NCBI GenBank assembly: GCA_913042895.1
Contig: CAJWMQ010000012.1
Location: forward strand, 1 to 33,021
Source of the DNA: an uncultured Verrucomicrobiales bacterium
GTDB taxonomy: Bacteria; Verrucomicrobiota; Verrucomicrobiia; Limisphaerales; UBA1100
DNA: 33,021 nucleotides
Reading direction: 5' to 3'
Part shown: positions 7,798 to 15,955 of the stretch, in pieces
Layout: every line of letters begins with the position of its first letter
Position numbering within the stretch: the stretch's first letter is position 1
Position numbers and translations under genes: made by a program
The notes under the pieces: model-generated
The model's database searches: none
The model's input: the letters and a program-made list of their open reading frames with translations, nothing else
Told to the model about the DNA's origin: nothing

Positions 7798-8396
7798 GCA
7801 ATAAAATACGATCCATCCTGTTATTCGGGGCCCCCGGTTCGGGCAAGGGTACGCAGGGCCGCGTTCTCGAGCAAATTCCGAACTGGTATTACTTTGCCAG
7901 CGGTGATGCGTTCCGCACTTTACGGCCGGAGGATCCTCTTGGGAAAACTTTCCTCGAATATTCCAGCCGCGGCGAACTGGTGCCTGATGAATTTACGGTG
8001 ACCTTATGGCAAAAGAAAATCGAGAGTGCCATTGTGAAAGGAACGTTTCAGCCGGATCATGACATCCTGTTGCTCGATGGCATCCCCCGCAACGAACATC
8101 AGGTCGAGATGATGCGCGAACACATTGATGTGCTGGCCATGTTGCATCTCACGAGCAAGGATAAGCAACAAATGATCGAGCGCATCCAACGCCGCGCACT
8201 TATCGAAAGCCGGCTGGATGATGCAAATCTGGATGTGATTCATCAACGCTTCGAAACATACGAAGAAGAGACAAAGAGCGTCATGGAATGTTATTCCGAC
8301 GAAATCATCCATCACATTGATTCCGGGCAAACGCCCGTGCACGTGTTACGGGACATTCTGGAGGCCGTGGCCGATATTCAAGTGGGCGCAGTATGA
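7794..8396 (+). CDS. adk: Adenylate kinase (short form)
   Basis: Adenylate kinase balances AMP, ADP and ATP in the cytosol. The P-loop GAPGSGKGT is at residues 12-20, the AMP-site region FASGDAFR follows, and LLLDGIPRNEHQV around 92-104 matches the family LDGFPR...Q motif. The later helix (RRALIESRLDDANLDVIHQRFETYEEET) corresponds to the R..GR.DD segment, but the Gly is changed. At 200 residues it has only a short lid and no zinc-type Cys motif. It overlaps the preceding unknown gene and fmt by 4 nt each. A related nucleoside monophosphate kinase role cannot be excluded, since only one copy is visible here. Confidence 0.85.
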   Translation: MSNKIRSILLFGAPGSGKGTQGRVLEQIPNWYYFASGDAFRTLRPEDPLGKTFLEYSSRGELVPDEFTVTLWQKKIESAIVKGTFQPDHDILLLDGIPRNEHQVEMMREHIDVLAMLHLTSKDKQQMIERIQRRALIESRLDDANLDVIHQRFETYEEETKSVMECYSDEIIHHIDSGQTPVHVLRDILEAVADIQVGAV

Positions 8397-9334
8397 CCTG
8401 GCGCGTGGTCTATATGGGCACGGCTGAAATCGCCTGTCCAACGTTGCAGGCCCTAGCTGTAATGCCGCAAATAGAGCTTGCGGCTGTTTATACTCAACCA
8501 GACCGGCCAAAAGGGCGCGGCCAATCCGTTCAGTTTTCACCCGTAAAGAAACTGGCCCTAGAAATGGGAGAGGCGGTTCTCCAGCCAGAATCACTGAAAT
8601 CAAGCTTAGCCTTTAAGGAACTGGCCTCCCTGAAGCCTGATGTTTTGGTGGTGATGGCCTATGGGCAGATCCTTTCCCAACAGGTTTTGGATTTACCGCC
8701 GCACGGCGCGGTAAACCTACATGCTTCACTCCTTCCACGTCACCGCGGCGCCTCCCCCATTCAGCAAGCCATTCTTGCGGGGGATACCGAGACTGGAGTG
8801 ACCCTCATGCAAATGGAGGCCGGTCTTGATACCGGCCCCATGATTGCAAGGGCTAGTATTCCTATTGGCAGAGAGGATACTGCCGCAACCGTTCATGATC
8901 AGCTAGCCCAGCTGAGCGCCAATCTTACCGTGGAAATCCTCCCTGATTACCTTATTGGAAACATGCCCGTGACGCCACAAGATGACAGTACAGCCACTTA
9001 CACCGCCAAGATTTCAAAAAAGGACGGTCAAATTGATTGGCGTAAATCAGCTGATGAATTGGATCGTCAAATCCGCGCATTCACACCTTGGCCCGGCAGC
9101 TACACGCACTTGTCCACCACAGAAAAATCTCTTCTGAAAATCCTAGGCGCTCAAGTAGCTGAAGGCGCAGGATCTCCCGGGCAAATTTTGGCCAGTGAAA
9201 ATGGCCAACTCGAGGTCGCTACTGGGCAGGGGAGTTTGATTCTAACTTCTGTTCAACGCGAAGGGGCTCGACCAATGGCTGGAGCCGATTTCCTAAATGG
9301 TTGCCCATTGCCGTCCGGCGCGGGTTTGAAATAA
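8393..9334 (+). CDS. fmt: Methionyl-tRNA formyltransferase
   Basis: Fmt formylates initiator Met-tRNA using 10-formyl-tetrahydrofolate. The N-terminal formyltransferase domain shows YTQPDRPKGRGQ (residues 34-44) and the catalytic Asn108 and His110 in VNLHASLLPRHRGASPI. Asp146 lies in EAGLDTGPM, so the triad sits at the same numbers as in E. coli. YTAKISKKDGQIDW marks entry to the C-terminal tRNA-binding domain (about 205-313). The 313-residue length is normal. ATG overlaps the adk stop by 4 nt. A folate-linked gene (folB) appears later in the window, but they are not adjacent. The gap after fmt holds the TetR operator candidate. Confidence 0.97.
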   Translation: MTWRVVYMGTAEIACPTLQALAVMPQIELAAVYTQPDRPKGRGQSVQFSPVKKLALEMGEAVLQPESLKSSLAFKELASLKPDVLVVMAYGQILSQQVLDLPPHGAVNLHASLLPRHRGASPIQQAILAGDTETGVTLMQMEAGLDTGPMIARASIPIGREDTAATVHDQLAQLSANLTVEILPDYLIGNMPVTPQDDSTATYTAKISKKDGQIDWRKSADELDRQIRAFTPWPGSYTHLSTTEKSLLKILGAQVAEGAGSPGQILASENGQLEVATGQGSLILTSVQREGARPMAGADFLNGCPLPSGAGLK

Positions 9335-9344
9335 CTCCAAGCAC

Positions 9345-9350
9345 TTGACA
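9345..9350 (+). promoter_or_regulatory. Possible -35 element before the TetR-RND operon
   Basis: A perfect TTGACA lies 11 bases after the fmt stop and 57 bases before the tetR ATG. No convincing -10 hexamer is found 16-18 bases downstream (AAGTTA at 17), so this is half a promoter at best. Its position just before the palindrome fits a repressible promoter. Confidence 0.3.
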
Positions 9351-9374
9351 ATAGCTTCAATTCGAGCAAGTTAG

Positions 9375-9392
9375 TTCAAACGTTTGTTTGAA
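9375..9392. promoter_or_regulatory. Palindromic operator candidate upstream of tetR
   Basis: TTCAAAC-GTTT-GTTTGAA is an 18-bp inverted repeat with perfect 7-bp arms, and it contains the 10-bp palindrome CAAACGTTTG. It sits 15 bp before the start of a TetR-family gene that heads an efflux operon. TetR proteins typically bind such palindromes to repress themselves and neighbouring pumps. A related partial element (ATACGTTCGA) abuts the start codon. Binding is inferred from position and symmetry only. Confidence 0.6.
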
Positions 9393-9406
9393 ACATACGT
9401 TCGACC

Positions 9407-10036
9407 ATGGTTAAGCGCTCGACTAAAGACAGGATATTAGATGCGTCTGAGGTATTATTTGCTCGAGACGGTTCCGGTGGGGCTTCATTGCGTGCAATTA
9501 CTCAGATGGCTAAGGTCAATCTGGCGGCTGTTCATTATCATTTCGGCAGGAAGGATCTCTTGCTTGAGGCTGTTTTGGCGCGTCGACTACTCCCGTTAAA
9601 CGCCGAACGAATCCGAAGTTTGGAAGCGTATCAACAGAAAGCTGGCAGGAAAAAGGTGCGCTTGGAGAATGTCATCGAAGCTATGGTGGGTCCCGCCCTT
9701 CGTCTGAGTCGGGACGAAACCAAAGGGGGGCGAATATTCATGAGGTTGCTCGGTAGATTGGTGCTTGAGCCGGACGCGCGTGTCCAGAAGCTGTTGACTG
9801 GTCAATTTGAGACCGTGCTCAAGAAGTTTGAGCCAGCCCTTAAGGCTGCTTTGCCTCATTTGGAACCCCAAGATTTCTTTTGGCGGCTGCATTTTTTGGT
9901 CGGCTCCATGGCGCATACCATGGCGGATTCCGAGCGCATTCGGCTGATCTCCGGTGGGATCTGCGATCCGGATGATACAGAGGGCACTATTCAGTGTCTG
10001 GTTACCTTTTTGTGCGGGGGGCTTCGGGCAAAATGA
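9407..10036 (+). CDS. TetR/AcrR family transcriptional regulator
   Basis: A one-component repressor likely controlling the downstream efflux genes. Residues 5-55 form the TetR DNA-binding domain (TKDRILDASEVLFARDG, then SLRAITQMAKVNLAAVHYHFGRKDLLLEAVL, with the typical HYHFG turn). Residues 60-209 are a helical ligand-binding domain with no residue pattern I can tie to a ligand. The 209-residue length is typical. ATG 9407 is directly preceded by the palindromic operator, and there is no clear Shine-Dalgarno, so translation may start on a very short leader. Its stop overlaps the OMF start (ATGA), placing regulator and pump on one transcript. The effector is unknown. Confidence 0.93.
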   Translation: MVKRSTKDRILDASEVLFARDGSGGASLRAITQMAKVNLAAVHYHFGRKDLLLEAVLARRLLPLNAERIRSLEAYQQKAGRKKVRLENVIEAMVGPALRLSRDETKGGRIFMRLLGRLVLEPDARVQKLLTGQFETVLKKFEPALKAALPHLEPQDFFWRLHFLVGSMAHTMADSERIRLISGGICDPDDTEGTIQCLVTFLCGGLRAK

Positions 10037-11442
10037 ATGGATACATGGTTTTTGCGTTGATTGCTTGTCTGGTTGGTTGCCGGCAATCAACGCCATTAAG
10101 CACGCAGCGCATCGAACTGGAACTTCCTGAATTATGGAGCGTGGGAGCGAGCTCTCAGCCTACAAACAAGGAATGGTGGCGCTCTTTTGGAGCTCCTGAA
10201 ATCGAGCAGTGGGTTCGGGATGCCTTGATTCATAATCACGATCTGCAAATAGCCGCCATCCGACTTGAACGGGCACGTACAGAGGCCCGCATGTCAGCTT
10301 TTGTATTACGGCCAAAATTGGATGTGTCGGTTTCCGGAGAGAAAAGGCAGAGCAGCTTTATTGGCCTGCCGTTTGGCGGCAGTGGGATTTCCCGGTCTCG
10401 TTATGAAAGTTACGGAACATCGGCGGGATTGAATTGGGAAATGGATTTATGGGGGCGGATTCGTGCCGGCTACTCGATTGCACGGACTGATGCCAAAGCC
10501 GCAAAACATGAACTCGAAGCGGCCCGGTTATCAATCGTTGCTGAGGCTGTGCGACTATGGGTGCAATTGGCCGAGGCCCAGATCCAGGAACGTTTGGCAG
10601 GAGAATCCGTCCTGCTGTTGGAGCAAACATTATTGCAAGTGGAACTGCGATTGAACGCCGGCCGCGGTAACGCCTTGAATGTAAAGCAAACAAGGGCGGA
10701 CTTGTCGGAAGCCAAATCAACAGTTGTCCAATGGCGGATTCGATCAGAAAGACTGGCGCGTTCTATGGAATTGTTAGCGGGGCAAACCCCATCGGGAGTC
10801 AAACCTGTGACGACGGAGTTGAGTGACTTGCCATCACCTCCGTCCAGTGTTCCTGCTGGCATTCCGGCCGAACTTTTAACGCGTCGCGCTGATATTGTTG
10901 CCGGGTTTGCCCGCATTCATGCCGCCAACCTGAGTATTGCCGAAGCGGATGCGGGCTTGTTGCCGCGTGTGGGACTGACATCTTCCGCCGGGACTTCCAG
11001 CGATGAATTGAAGAGGTTGCTGAATGGCGATTCGCTGATTTGGTCAATTGGGGGCACTCTTTCACAGACTATTTTGTTTCCAGACGAACAGCAAGCCCGG
11101 CTCAATAGTCGAAGCCTTAAGGCTGAAGAGGCTGTGTTGAGTTATCGCCAGAAAATCATGACCGCCCTGCACGAAGTGGAAACGGCTCTAAACGCGGGAC
11201 GCCTGCTGAGTATTCAACGGATGCACAATAAGTTGGCCGTTGAAAATGCCCAACAGGTTTTGGCGTTAACTGATCAACGTTTCGAATTGGGATTGGCCAA
11301 CGCAGCGACGTTGCTTGATGCTCAACGCCGGTTATTGATTTCGCGCTCCGCGTTGATATCTGTTCGGCGAGCAGAGCTTGAAAACCGCATAGATCTTCAC
11401 CTGGCTCTTGGGGGTGAAATTTCCGTGGAGGATGCGCCGTGA
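10033..11442 (+). CDS. Outer-membrane efflux lipoprotein (TolC/OprM, NodT family)
   Basis: This is the outer-membrane channel of a tripartite efflux pump. From ATG 10033 the protein starts with a lipoprotein signal, MNGYMVFALIACLVGC, with Cys16 as the acylation site. The track ORF starts 13 codons earlier, inside tetR; 10033 gives the 4-nt ATGA overlap and the correct signal. The body has two repeated OEP halves: WWRSFGAPEIEQWVRDAL, LNWEMDLWGRIRAGYS, then IPAELLTRRADIVAGFARI and RFELGLANAATLLDAQRRLL, all hallmarks of the family. Length is 469 residues. It is followed at once by the adaptor and pump genes, so the three probably assemble together. Confidence 0.95.
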   Translation: MNGYMVFALIACLVGCRQSTPLSTQRIELELPELWSVGASSQPTNKEWWRSFGAPEIEQWVRDALIHNHDLQIAAIRLERARTEARMSAFVLRPKLDVSVSGEKRQSSFIGLPFGGSGISRSRYESYGTSAGLNWEMDLWGRIRAGYSIARTDAKAAKHELEAARLSIVAEAVRLWVQLAEAQIQERLAGESVLLLEQTLLQVELRLNAGRGNALNVKQTRADLSEAKSTVVQWRIRSERLARSMELLAGQTPSGVKPVTTELSDLPSPPSSVPAGIPAELLTRRADIVAGFARIHAANLSIAEADAGLLPRVGLTSSAGTSSDELKRLLNGDSLIWSIGGTLSQTILFPDEQQARLNSRSLKAEEAVLSYRQKIMTALHEVETALNAGRLLSIQRMHNKLAVENAQQVLALTDQRFELGLANAATLLDAQRRLLISRSALISVRRAELENRIDLHLALGGEISVEDAP

Positions 11443-12683
11443 GACTTGCCCTGCGAATTGGTTTGCCACTTTTAGCACTCACCTTCGGAGTGGGTGGGGC
11501 AGTATGGTTGGTGGCTCATAAAAAATCTATCGAGCCCGTGCCTCAAAAAAAAATACCGCCGCTAATTGAAGTGGTTGAGGTGACGTTGAATAATTACCAG
11601 CCGGTTATTCGTTCTCAAGGTCGTGTTTTGCCGCGTCGGGAAGTGTCTGTTATGCCGAGAGTTGGAGGGGAGGTTGTCGAGGTGTCGGCAAAATTGAATG
11701 AGGGTTTTCTGGTTGATGTTGGTGAGATTCTGGTGCGAATCGATGAAGAGGATCATCGTTTAAACCTTCGGCAGGCAGAGGCGGATATTCTTTCGGCTAA
11801 AGCCTCGATGACCAGTGGACTGGCGCAATTAGCCAATGCTCAGGCGCAAGCACGTCAAGCGGAGGCCCGCTTGGCCACTGAGCAGGCTGAGGCTGACGCT
11901 GCTAAAAAGGAATGGCGATTACTTGGAAAAACTGGCAGTCCACCCACATTGCTGTCGCGCGAGCCTCAAATTCGCGAAGCACGTTCAGCTATTGCAGCTG
12001 CCGTGGCCTTGGTAGATTCTGCTACTGCAGGAATTGAATCCGGAAAGGCCTCATTGGCTGCGGCAGAAGCAGCAAAGGAGCGGGCGTTGTTAGATTTGAA
12101 ACGCTGTATTATTCGTGCGCCATTTAATGCCCGCGTTGTGCGCAGTACGGTAGATTTAGCTTCCACGGTCTCACCGGGCGGCGCAGTCGCTGTATTACAG
12201 CGGATTGATTTCGCGGAAGTTAGGTTACCCTTGTCACGACGGCAAATGAACCTGCTTGGCTCCATTTCTGAGGCCAAAAAGCACCTCATACATCTAACAA
12301 ATGGCACTCGGAAATGGTCAGCAAAATTCGAACGCATGCTGGGTGAAGTTGATGCAGCCACCCACACGCAAAGCGTCATCGCACTGGTGGAGAACCCATA
12401 CACTTCGGGGAATGTAACCCTGGAATTTGGAGCTTTTGTATCCGCGGAAATGCACGGGGAAATGTTAAAGAATGTAACGGTTATCCCGGAACTGGCATTG
12501 CAGCAAAATGAGGAAGTGTATTTGTTGAATGATGGAAAGCTAACCGCGAAACCTGTTCGTGTCATTGAACGTAACCAAGGCGAAGTTTTTGTGACCGGCC
12601 TAAATGCCAAAGAGTACGTGTGTGTGACGCAATTGGACTCTTTTGTGAGTGAGATGAGTGTGCGTGTACGAAAGGGGGACTGA
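11439..12683 (+). CDS. RND efflux periplasmic adaptor (membrane fusion protein)
   Basis: The adaptor bridges the inner-membrane pump and the outer-membrane channel. The N-terminus has one membrane anchor (LRIGLPLLALTFGVGGAVWLV, residues 4-24). The barrel-sandwich halves are visible: PRVGGEVVEVSAKLNEGFLV near 66-85, and the returning CIIRAPFNARVV after a long Ala/Gln-rich hairpin (about 105-220). A beta-barrel and a membrane-proximal domain fill the rest of 414 residues. Start is GTG 11439, overlapping the OMF stop as GTGA; its own stop overlaps the pump start as TGATG. The substrate cannot be told from sequence. Confidence 0.95.
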   Translation: MRLALRIGLPLLALTFGVGGAVWLVAHKKSIEPVPQKKIPPLIEVVEVTLNNYQPVIRSQGRVLPRREVSVMPRVGGEVVEVSAKLNEGFLVDVGEILVRIDEEDHRLNLRQAEADILSAKASMTSGLAQLANAQAQARQAEARLATEQAEADAAKKEWRLLGKTGSPPTLLSREPQIREARSAIAAAVALVDSATAGIESGKASLAAAEAAKERALLDLKRCIIRAPFNARVVRSTVDLASTVSPGGAVAVLQRIDFAEVRLPLSRRQMNLLGSISEAKKHLIHLTNGTRKWSAKFERMLGEVDAATHTQSVIALVENPYTSGNVTLEFGAFVSAEMHGEMLKNVTVIPELALQQNEEVYLLNDGKLTAKPVRVIERNQGEVFVTGLNAKEYVCVTQLDSFVSEMSVRVRKGD

Positions 12684-15600
12684 TGGGGCGACTTGTTGAA
12701 TGGTTTGCAAAGAATGGAGTTGCGGCAAATCTCGTGGCAGCCCTCATTCTGGTGTCAGGCTTGATGACCATACCTCAAATAAAACGGGAGGTATTTCCGG
12801 AATTTGATTCCGATTGGGTCATGGTGAAGATGCTTTATCCCGGCGCGGCCCCAGAAGAAAATGAAGAACAGATTTGTGCCCGTGTAGAACAGGCAGTGGA
12901 GGGATTAGCAGGGATAAAACAGGTAGTGTCAACCGCAGCTGAAAATGCGGGAGTAGTGTCCATTGAATTGCTGCCAGGCACAGATACAGGGCGTTTTTTG
13001 GATCAAGTAAAGTCTCGCGTGGATGCGGTGGATACTTTTCCAAAGGATGCCGATAAGCCTGTGAGCACGGAGATAATCATCCGGAAACAGGTCATCAATG
13101 TGGCCGTATTTGGGGCTGCCAATGAACTCGCATTGAAGCGCGCCGCCGAACGGGTTCGAGATGAGTTACTCGCACGGCCGGAAATTTCACAAGTACAACT
13201 GGCAAATGTGCGTCCATATGAGATAGCCGTGGATCTGCGCGAGGTAGACTTACGTCAGTACGAGCTGAGCTTTGAAGAAGTGGCTCAGGCAATACGTTCC
13301 AGTTCGCTAAACCTCCCTGGAGGGACTGTTCGCACGAGCAAGGGGGAAGTGTTGATCCGATCCAACACCCAAGCGTATTCCGTGCGCGACTTTGAGCAAC
13401 TTGTACTAAGAAATTCATCGCACGGTGCGATGTTAACATTGGGGGACGTAGCGACAGTACGAGATTCTTTTGAGGAAGTCGAAAGTTCCTCTGAATTTGA
13501 CGGGCAACCGGCGGCACTTGTACGTGTTTTTCGGGTAGGAGATCAAAGCGCTCTGGAAATTGCTGAAGTCGTTAAAAACTATGTCACAACCACACAACAC
13601 ACGATGCCGGTTGGCGTAAGCTTGGAAACATGGCAAGATGATGCGAGTTATCTTCGCGGACGATTGAATCTTCTCTATCGTAACGGTCAAGCTGGATTGA
13701 TTTTAGTATTTGCCATTTTGGCGTTGTTTCTTCGGTTTCGTTTGGCCATCTGGGTTACCTTCGGGATTCCGATTTCATTTCTCGGCACTCTTTGGTTCAT
13801 GCCCGCGATGGATGTTTCGATTAGTCTGATAAGCCTTTTCGCCTTCATTGTGGTCCTAGGCATTGTGGTAGATGATGCAATTGTTATGGGGGAGAACATT
13901 TACACACACCAGCAGCAACACGGACCCGGCATCGCAAGTACGGTGGCTGGGGCGAAGGAGGTTGCTCGACCGGTGGTTTTTGGCGTGCTAACAACAGTAG
14001 CGGCGTTCTACCCACTACTTCAGGTGGAGGGTAATACGGGGAAAATTCTGAGATTTATTCCGCTGATTGTCATTCCAACGCTCTTATTTTCATTAATTGA
14101 ATGCCTGGTGATTTTGCCAGCGCACCTAAAGGACTTGCCGAATGGCACAAAAAACAAAAGCGAACCTCGCTGGGGTTGGACCCGTTTTCAGAAGGGTTTT
14201 GCTATGGCCGCAGAATCGTTTGCGCAACGCATCTATAAGCCGGTGTTGGAATTCTGTCTAAATTGGCGATACCTCACGGTGTGCAGTGGGGTTGCCATCT
14301 TGCTGCTTACGCTCGCAGGTTATGCGGGAGGACATTTTCGGTTTACTTTCTTTCCGCCGGTCGAAGGTGATAATGTTGCCGCTTGGGTAACGTATCCGCG
14401 GGGGTCTCCTGTGGAGGCAACGGAAGCTGCGGTGGCCCGGCTCAATAACGCAGCTAAAACACTTCAATCGGAATTCGCCAAAAGCAATGATGTCGGACAG
14501 GTGATCTTGCATTCTCTGGCTAGCGTTGGGCAGCAGCCTTTCCGGACAGAATCCGAGCAAGCCGGAGGGAATCTTGGCTCAAACCATAAAGGCAGTCACA
14601 AAGGTGAGGTGCACCTAGAAGTAGCTCCATCGGAGGAGCGAACTATTTCCAGTCAACAAATCGCGGATAAATGGCGGGAATTAGCCGGTGATTTTCCCGG
14701 GGCGGTAGAGGTAGGGTTTAGTGCAAATATCTTTTCAGCGGGTAAGCCGGTTAATATTCGTTTAACCGGCCCAGATATGGACGCACTTCAAGCTGCGGCT
14801 ATCCGACTTAAATCGCAATTAGCAGATATTGATGGAGTGCGAGATATCAATGATAGTTTTCGGCTAGGAAAACAGGAGTTTCTTATTCGCCTGAATCCTG
14901 AAGGCGAAGCATTAGGATTACGGCAAGCTCAATTGGCAACACAAGTCCGGCAGGCGTTTTACGGGGAAGAAGCGCAACGTCTTCAGCGTAACAGGGATGA
15001 TGTGAAGGTGATGGTTCGTTATCCGTTGAGTGAAAGGAAGTCAGTGCGTGATCTTCAAGAAATGCGCATTCGTGTTCGGGATGGCGACACATTGCGAGAA
15101 ATACCATTATCCACAGTGGCCATTATTGAAAGTGGCCGTGGCTATTCAGAAATCCGACGTGTGGATGGTCGACGCGCAGTGAATATTACAGCCGATGTGG
15201 ATATCGCCAAGGTAGAATCGAATAAGATTATTGAACGCCTTGAGGCCGAGGAATTACCCGCATTGCTCGCTGCGTTCCCCGGAGTACAATATTCCCTGGA
15301 AGGCGATCAGGCTGAGCAGTCGCAAACTATGGAAAGCATGAAGAGGGCTTATCTAGTCGCAATGGTCATCATCTATGGCCTGCTGGCAATTCCGTTTCGC
15401 TCATATTTACAGCCATTCATTGTGATGGGCGCAATCCCATTCGGATTAATTGGCGCAGTGCTGGGGCATTTGATAATGGGAATTGACCTGACTATTATGT
15501 CCCTTTTCGGCGTGGTGGCCCTTACCGGAGTGGTCGTGAATGACAGCTTGGTGATGGTAGATTTTGTGAACCGTAACCGGTTAAAATATTCAAGCCTTAT

Positions 15601-15901
15601 GGGGGCAGTTCGAGCCAGTGGCATCCAACGCTTCCGCGCCATTTTGCTGACATCGCTCACTACATTTGCAGGCCTCGCACCTTTGGTGTTTTTTGAAAAG
15701 AGTGTGCAAGCCCAGTTTCTGGTTCCAATGGCCATCTCATTGAGCTTTGGTGTCATATTCGCCACGGTAGTAACTTTGGTGTTGGTGCCGGCAGGATACA
15801 TGATCCTAGAGGATATCAAGAGGGCGTGGTTCTGGCTGTATGGTGGTCGGTCTGATGACGGTGAAATAACCAGCCGCTCTATTCAAGTGAATCATCTTTA
15901 G
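12683..15901 (+). CDS. RND-family multidrug efflux transporter (inner-membrane pump)
   Basis: A proton-driven pump of the AcrB/MdtC type, 1072 residues, the usual size. TM1 (about 12-30) is followed by a large periplasmic loop with family markers (REVFPEFDSDWVMVKMLYPGAAPEE). TM4 carries the proton-relay pair in VLGIVVDDAIVMGENI (Asp397 and Asp398). The second half repeats the plan, with PFGLIGAVLGHLIMG and LTGVVVNDSLVMVDFVNR. ATG is in TGATG with the adaptor stop. With TetR, OMF and adaptor it forms a complete system on one probable transcript. It has no heavy-metal-type signature I can be sure of, so the drug or lipid-like amphiphile class is more likely than metal export. Confidence 0.96.
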   Translation: MGRLVEWFAKNGVAANLVAALILVSGLMTIPQIKREVFPEFDSDWVMVKMLYPGAAPEENEEQICARVEQAVEGLAGIKQVVSTAAENAGVVSIELLPGTDTGRFLDQVKSRVDAVDTFPKDADKPVSTEIIIRKQVINVAVFGAANELALKRAAERVRDELLARPEISQVQLANVRPYEIAVDLREVDLRQYELSFEEVAQAIRSSSLNLPGGTVRTSKGEVLIRSNTQAYSVRDFEQLVLRNSSHGAMLTLGDVATVRDSFEEVESSSEFDGQPAALVRVFRVGDQSALEIAEVVKNYVTTTQHTMPVGVSLETWQDDASYLRGRLNLLYRNGQAGLILVFAILALFLRFRLAIWVTFGIPISFLGTLWFMPAMDVSISLISLFAFIVVLGIVVDDAIVMGENIYTHQQQHGPGIASTVAGAKEVARPVVFGVLTTVAAFYPLLQVEGNTGKILRFIPLIVIPTLLFSLIECLVILPAHLKDLPNGTKNKSEPRWGWTRFQKGFAMAAESFAQRIYKPVLEFCLNWRYLTVCSGVAILLLTLAGYAGGHFRFTFFPPVEGDNVAAWVTYPRGSPVEATEAAVARLNNAAKTLQSEFAKSNDVGQVILHSLASVGQQPFRTESEQAGGNLGSNHKGSHKGEVHLEVAPSEERTISSQQIADKWRELAGDFPGAVEVGFSANIFSAGKPVNIRLTGPDMDALQAAAIRLKSQLADIDGVRDINDSFRLGKQEFLIRLNPEGEALGLRQAQLATQVRQAFYGEEAQRLQRNRDDVKVMVRYPLSERKSVRDLQEMRIRVRDGDTLREIPLSTVAIIESGRGYSEIRRVDGRRAVNITADVDIAKVESNKIIERLEAEELPALLAAFPGVQYSLEGDQAEQSQTMESMKRAYLVAMVIIYGLLAIPFRSYLQPFIVMGAIPFGLIGAVLGHLIMGIDLTIMSLFGVVALTGVVVNDSLVMVDFVNRNRLKYSSLMGAVRASGIQRFRAILLTSLTTFAGLAPLVFFEKSVQAQFLVPMAISLSFGVIFATVVTLVLVPAGYMILEDIKRAWFWLYGGRSDDGEITSRSIQVNHL

Positions 15902-15955
15902 CGGGTTTGTTCTTTCACCGAACGGGTAGGAAGGCTAGGTTTCGCTTTTTCCTAG

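Noticed and set aside
11966-12610. 214-residue minus-strand ORF inside the RND adaptor
   Set aside because: Shadow of the Ala-rich adaptor coding sequence; no start signal or motif.
15934-15955. CTAGG/CCTAG repeat as a terminator after the RND gene
   Set aside because: A 5-6 bp A/T-containing stem with a long loop and no trailing T-run; too weak to call.
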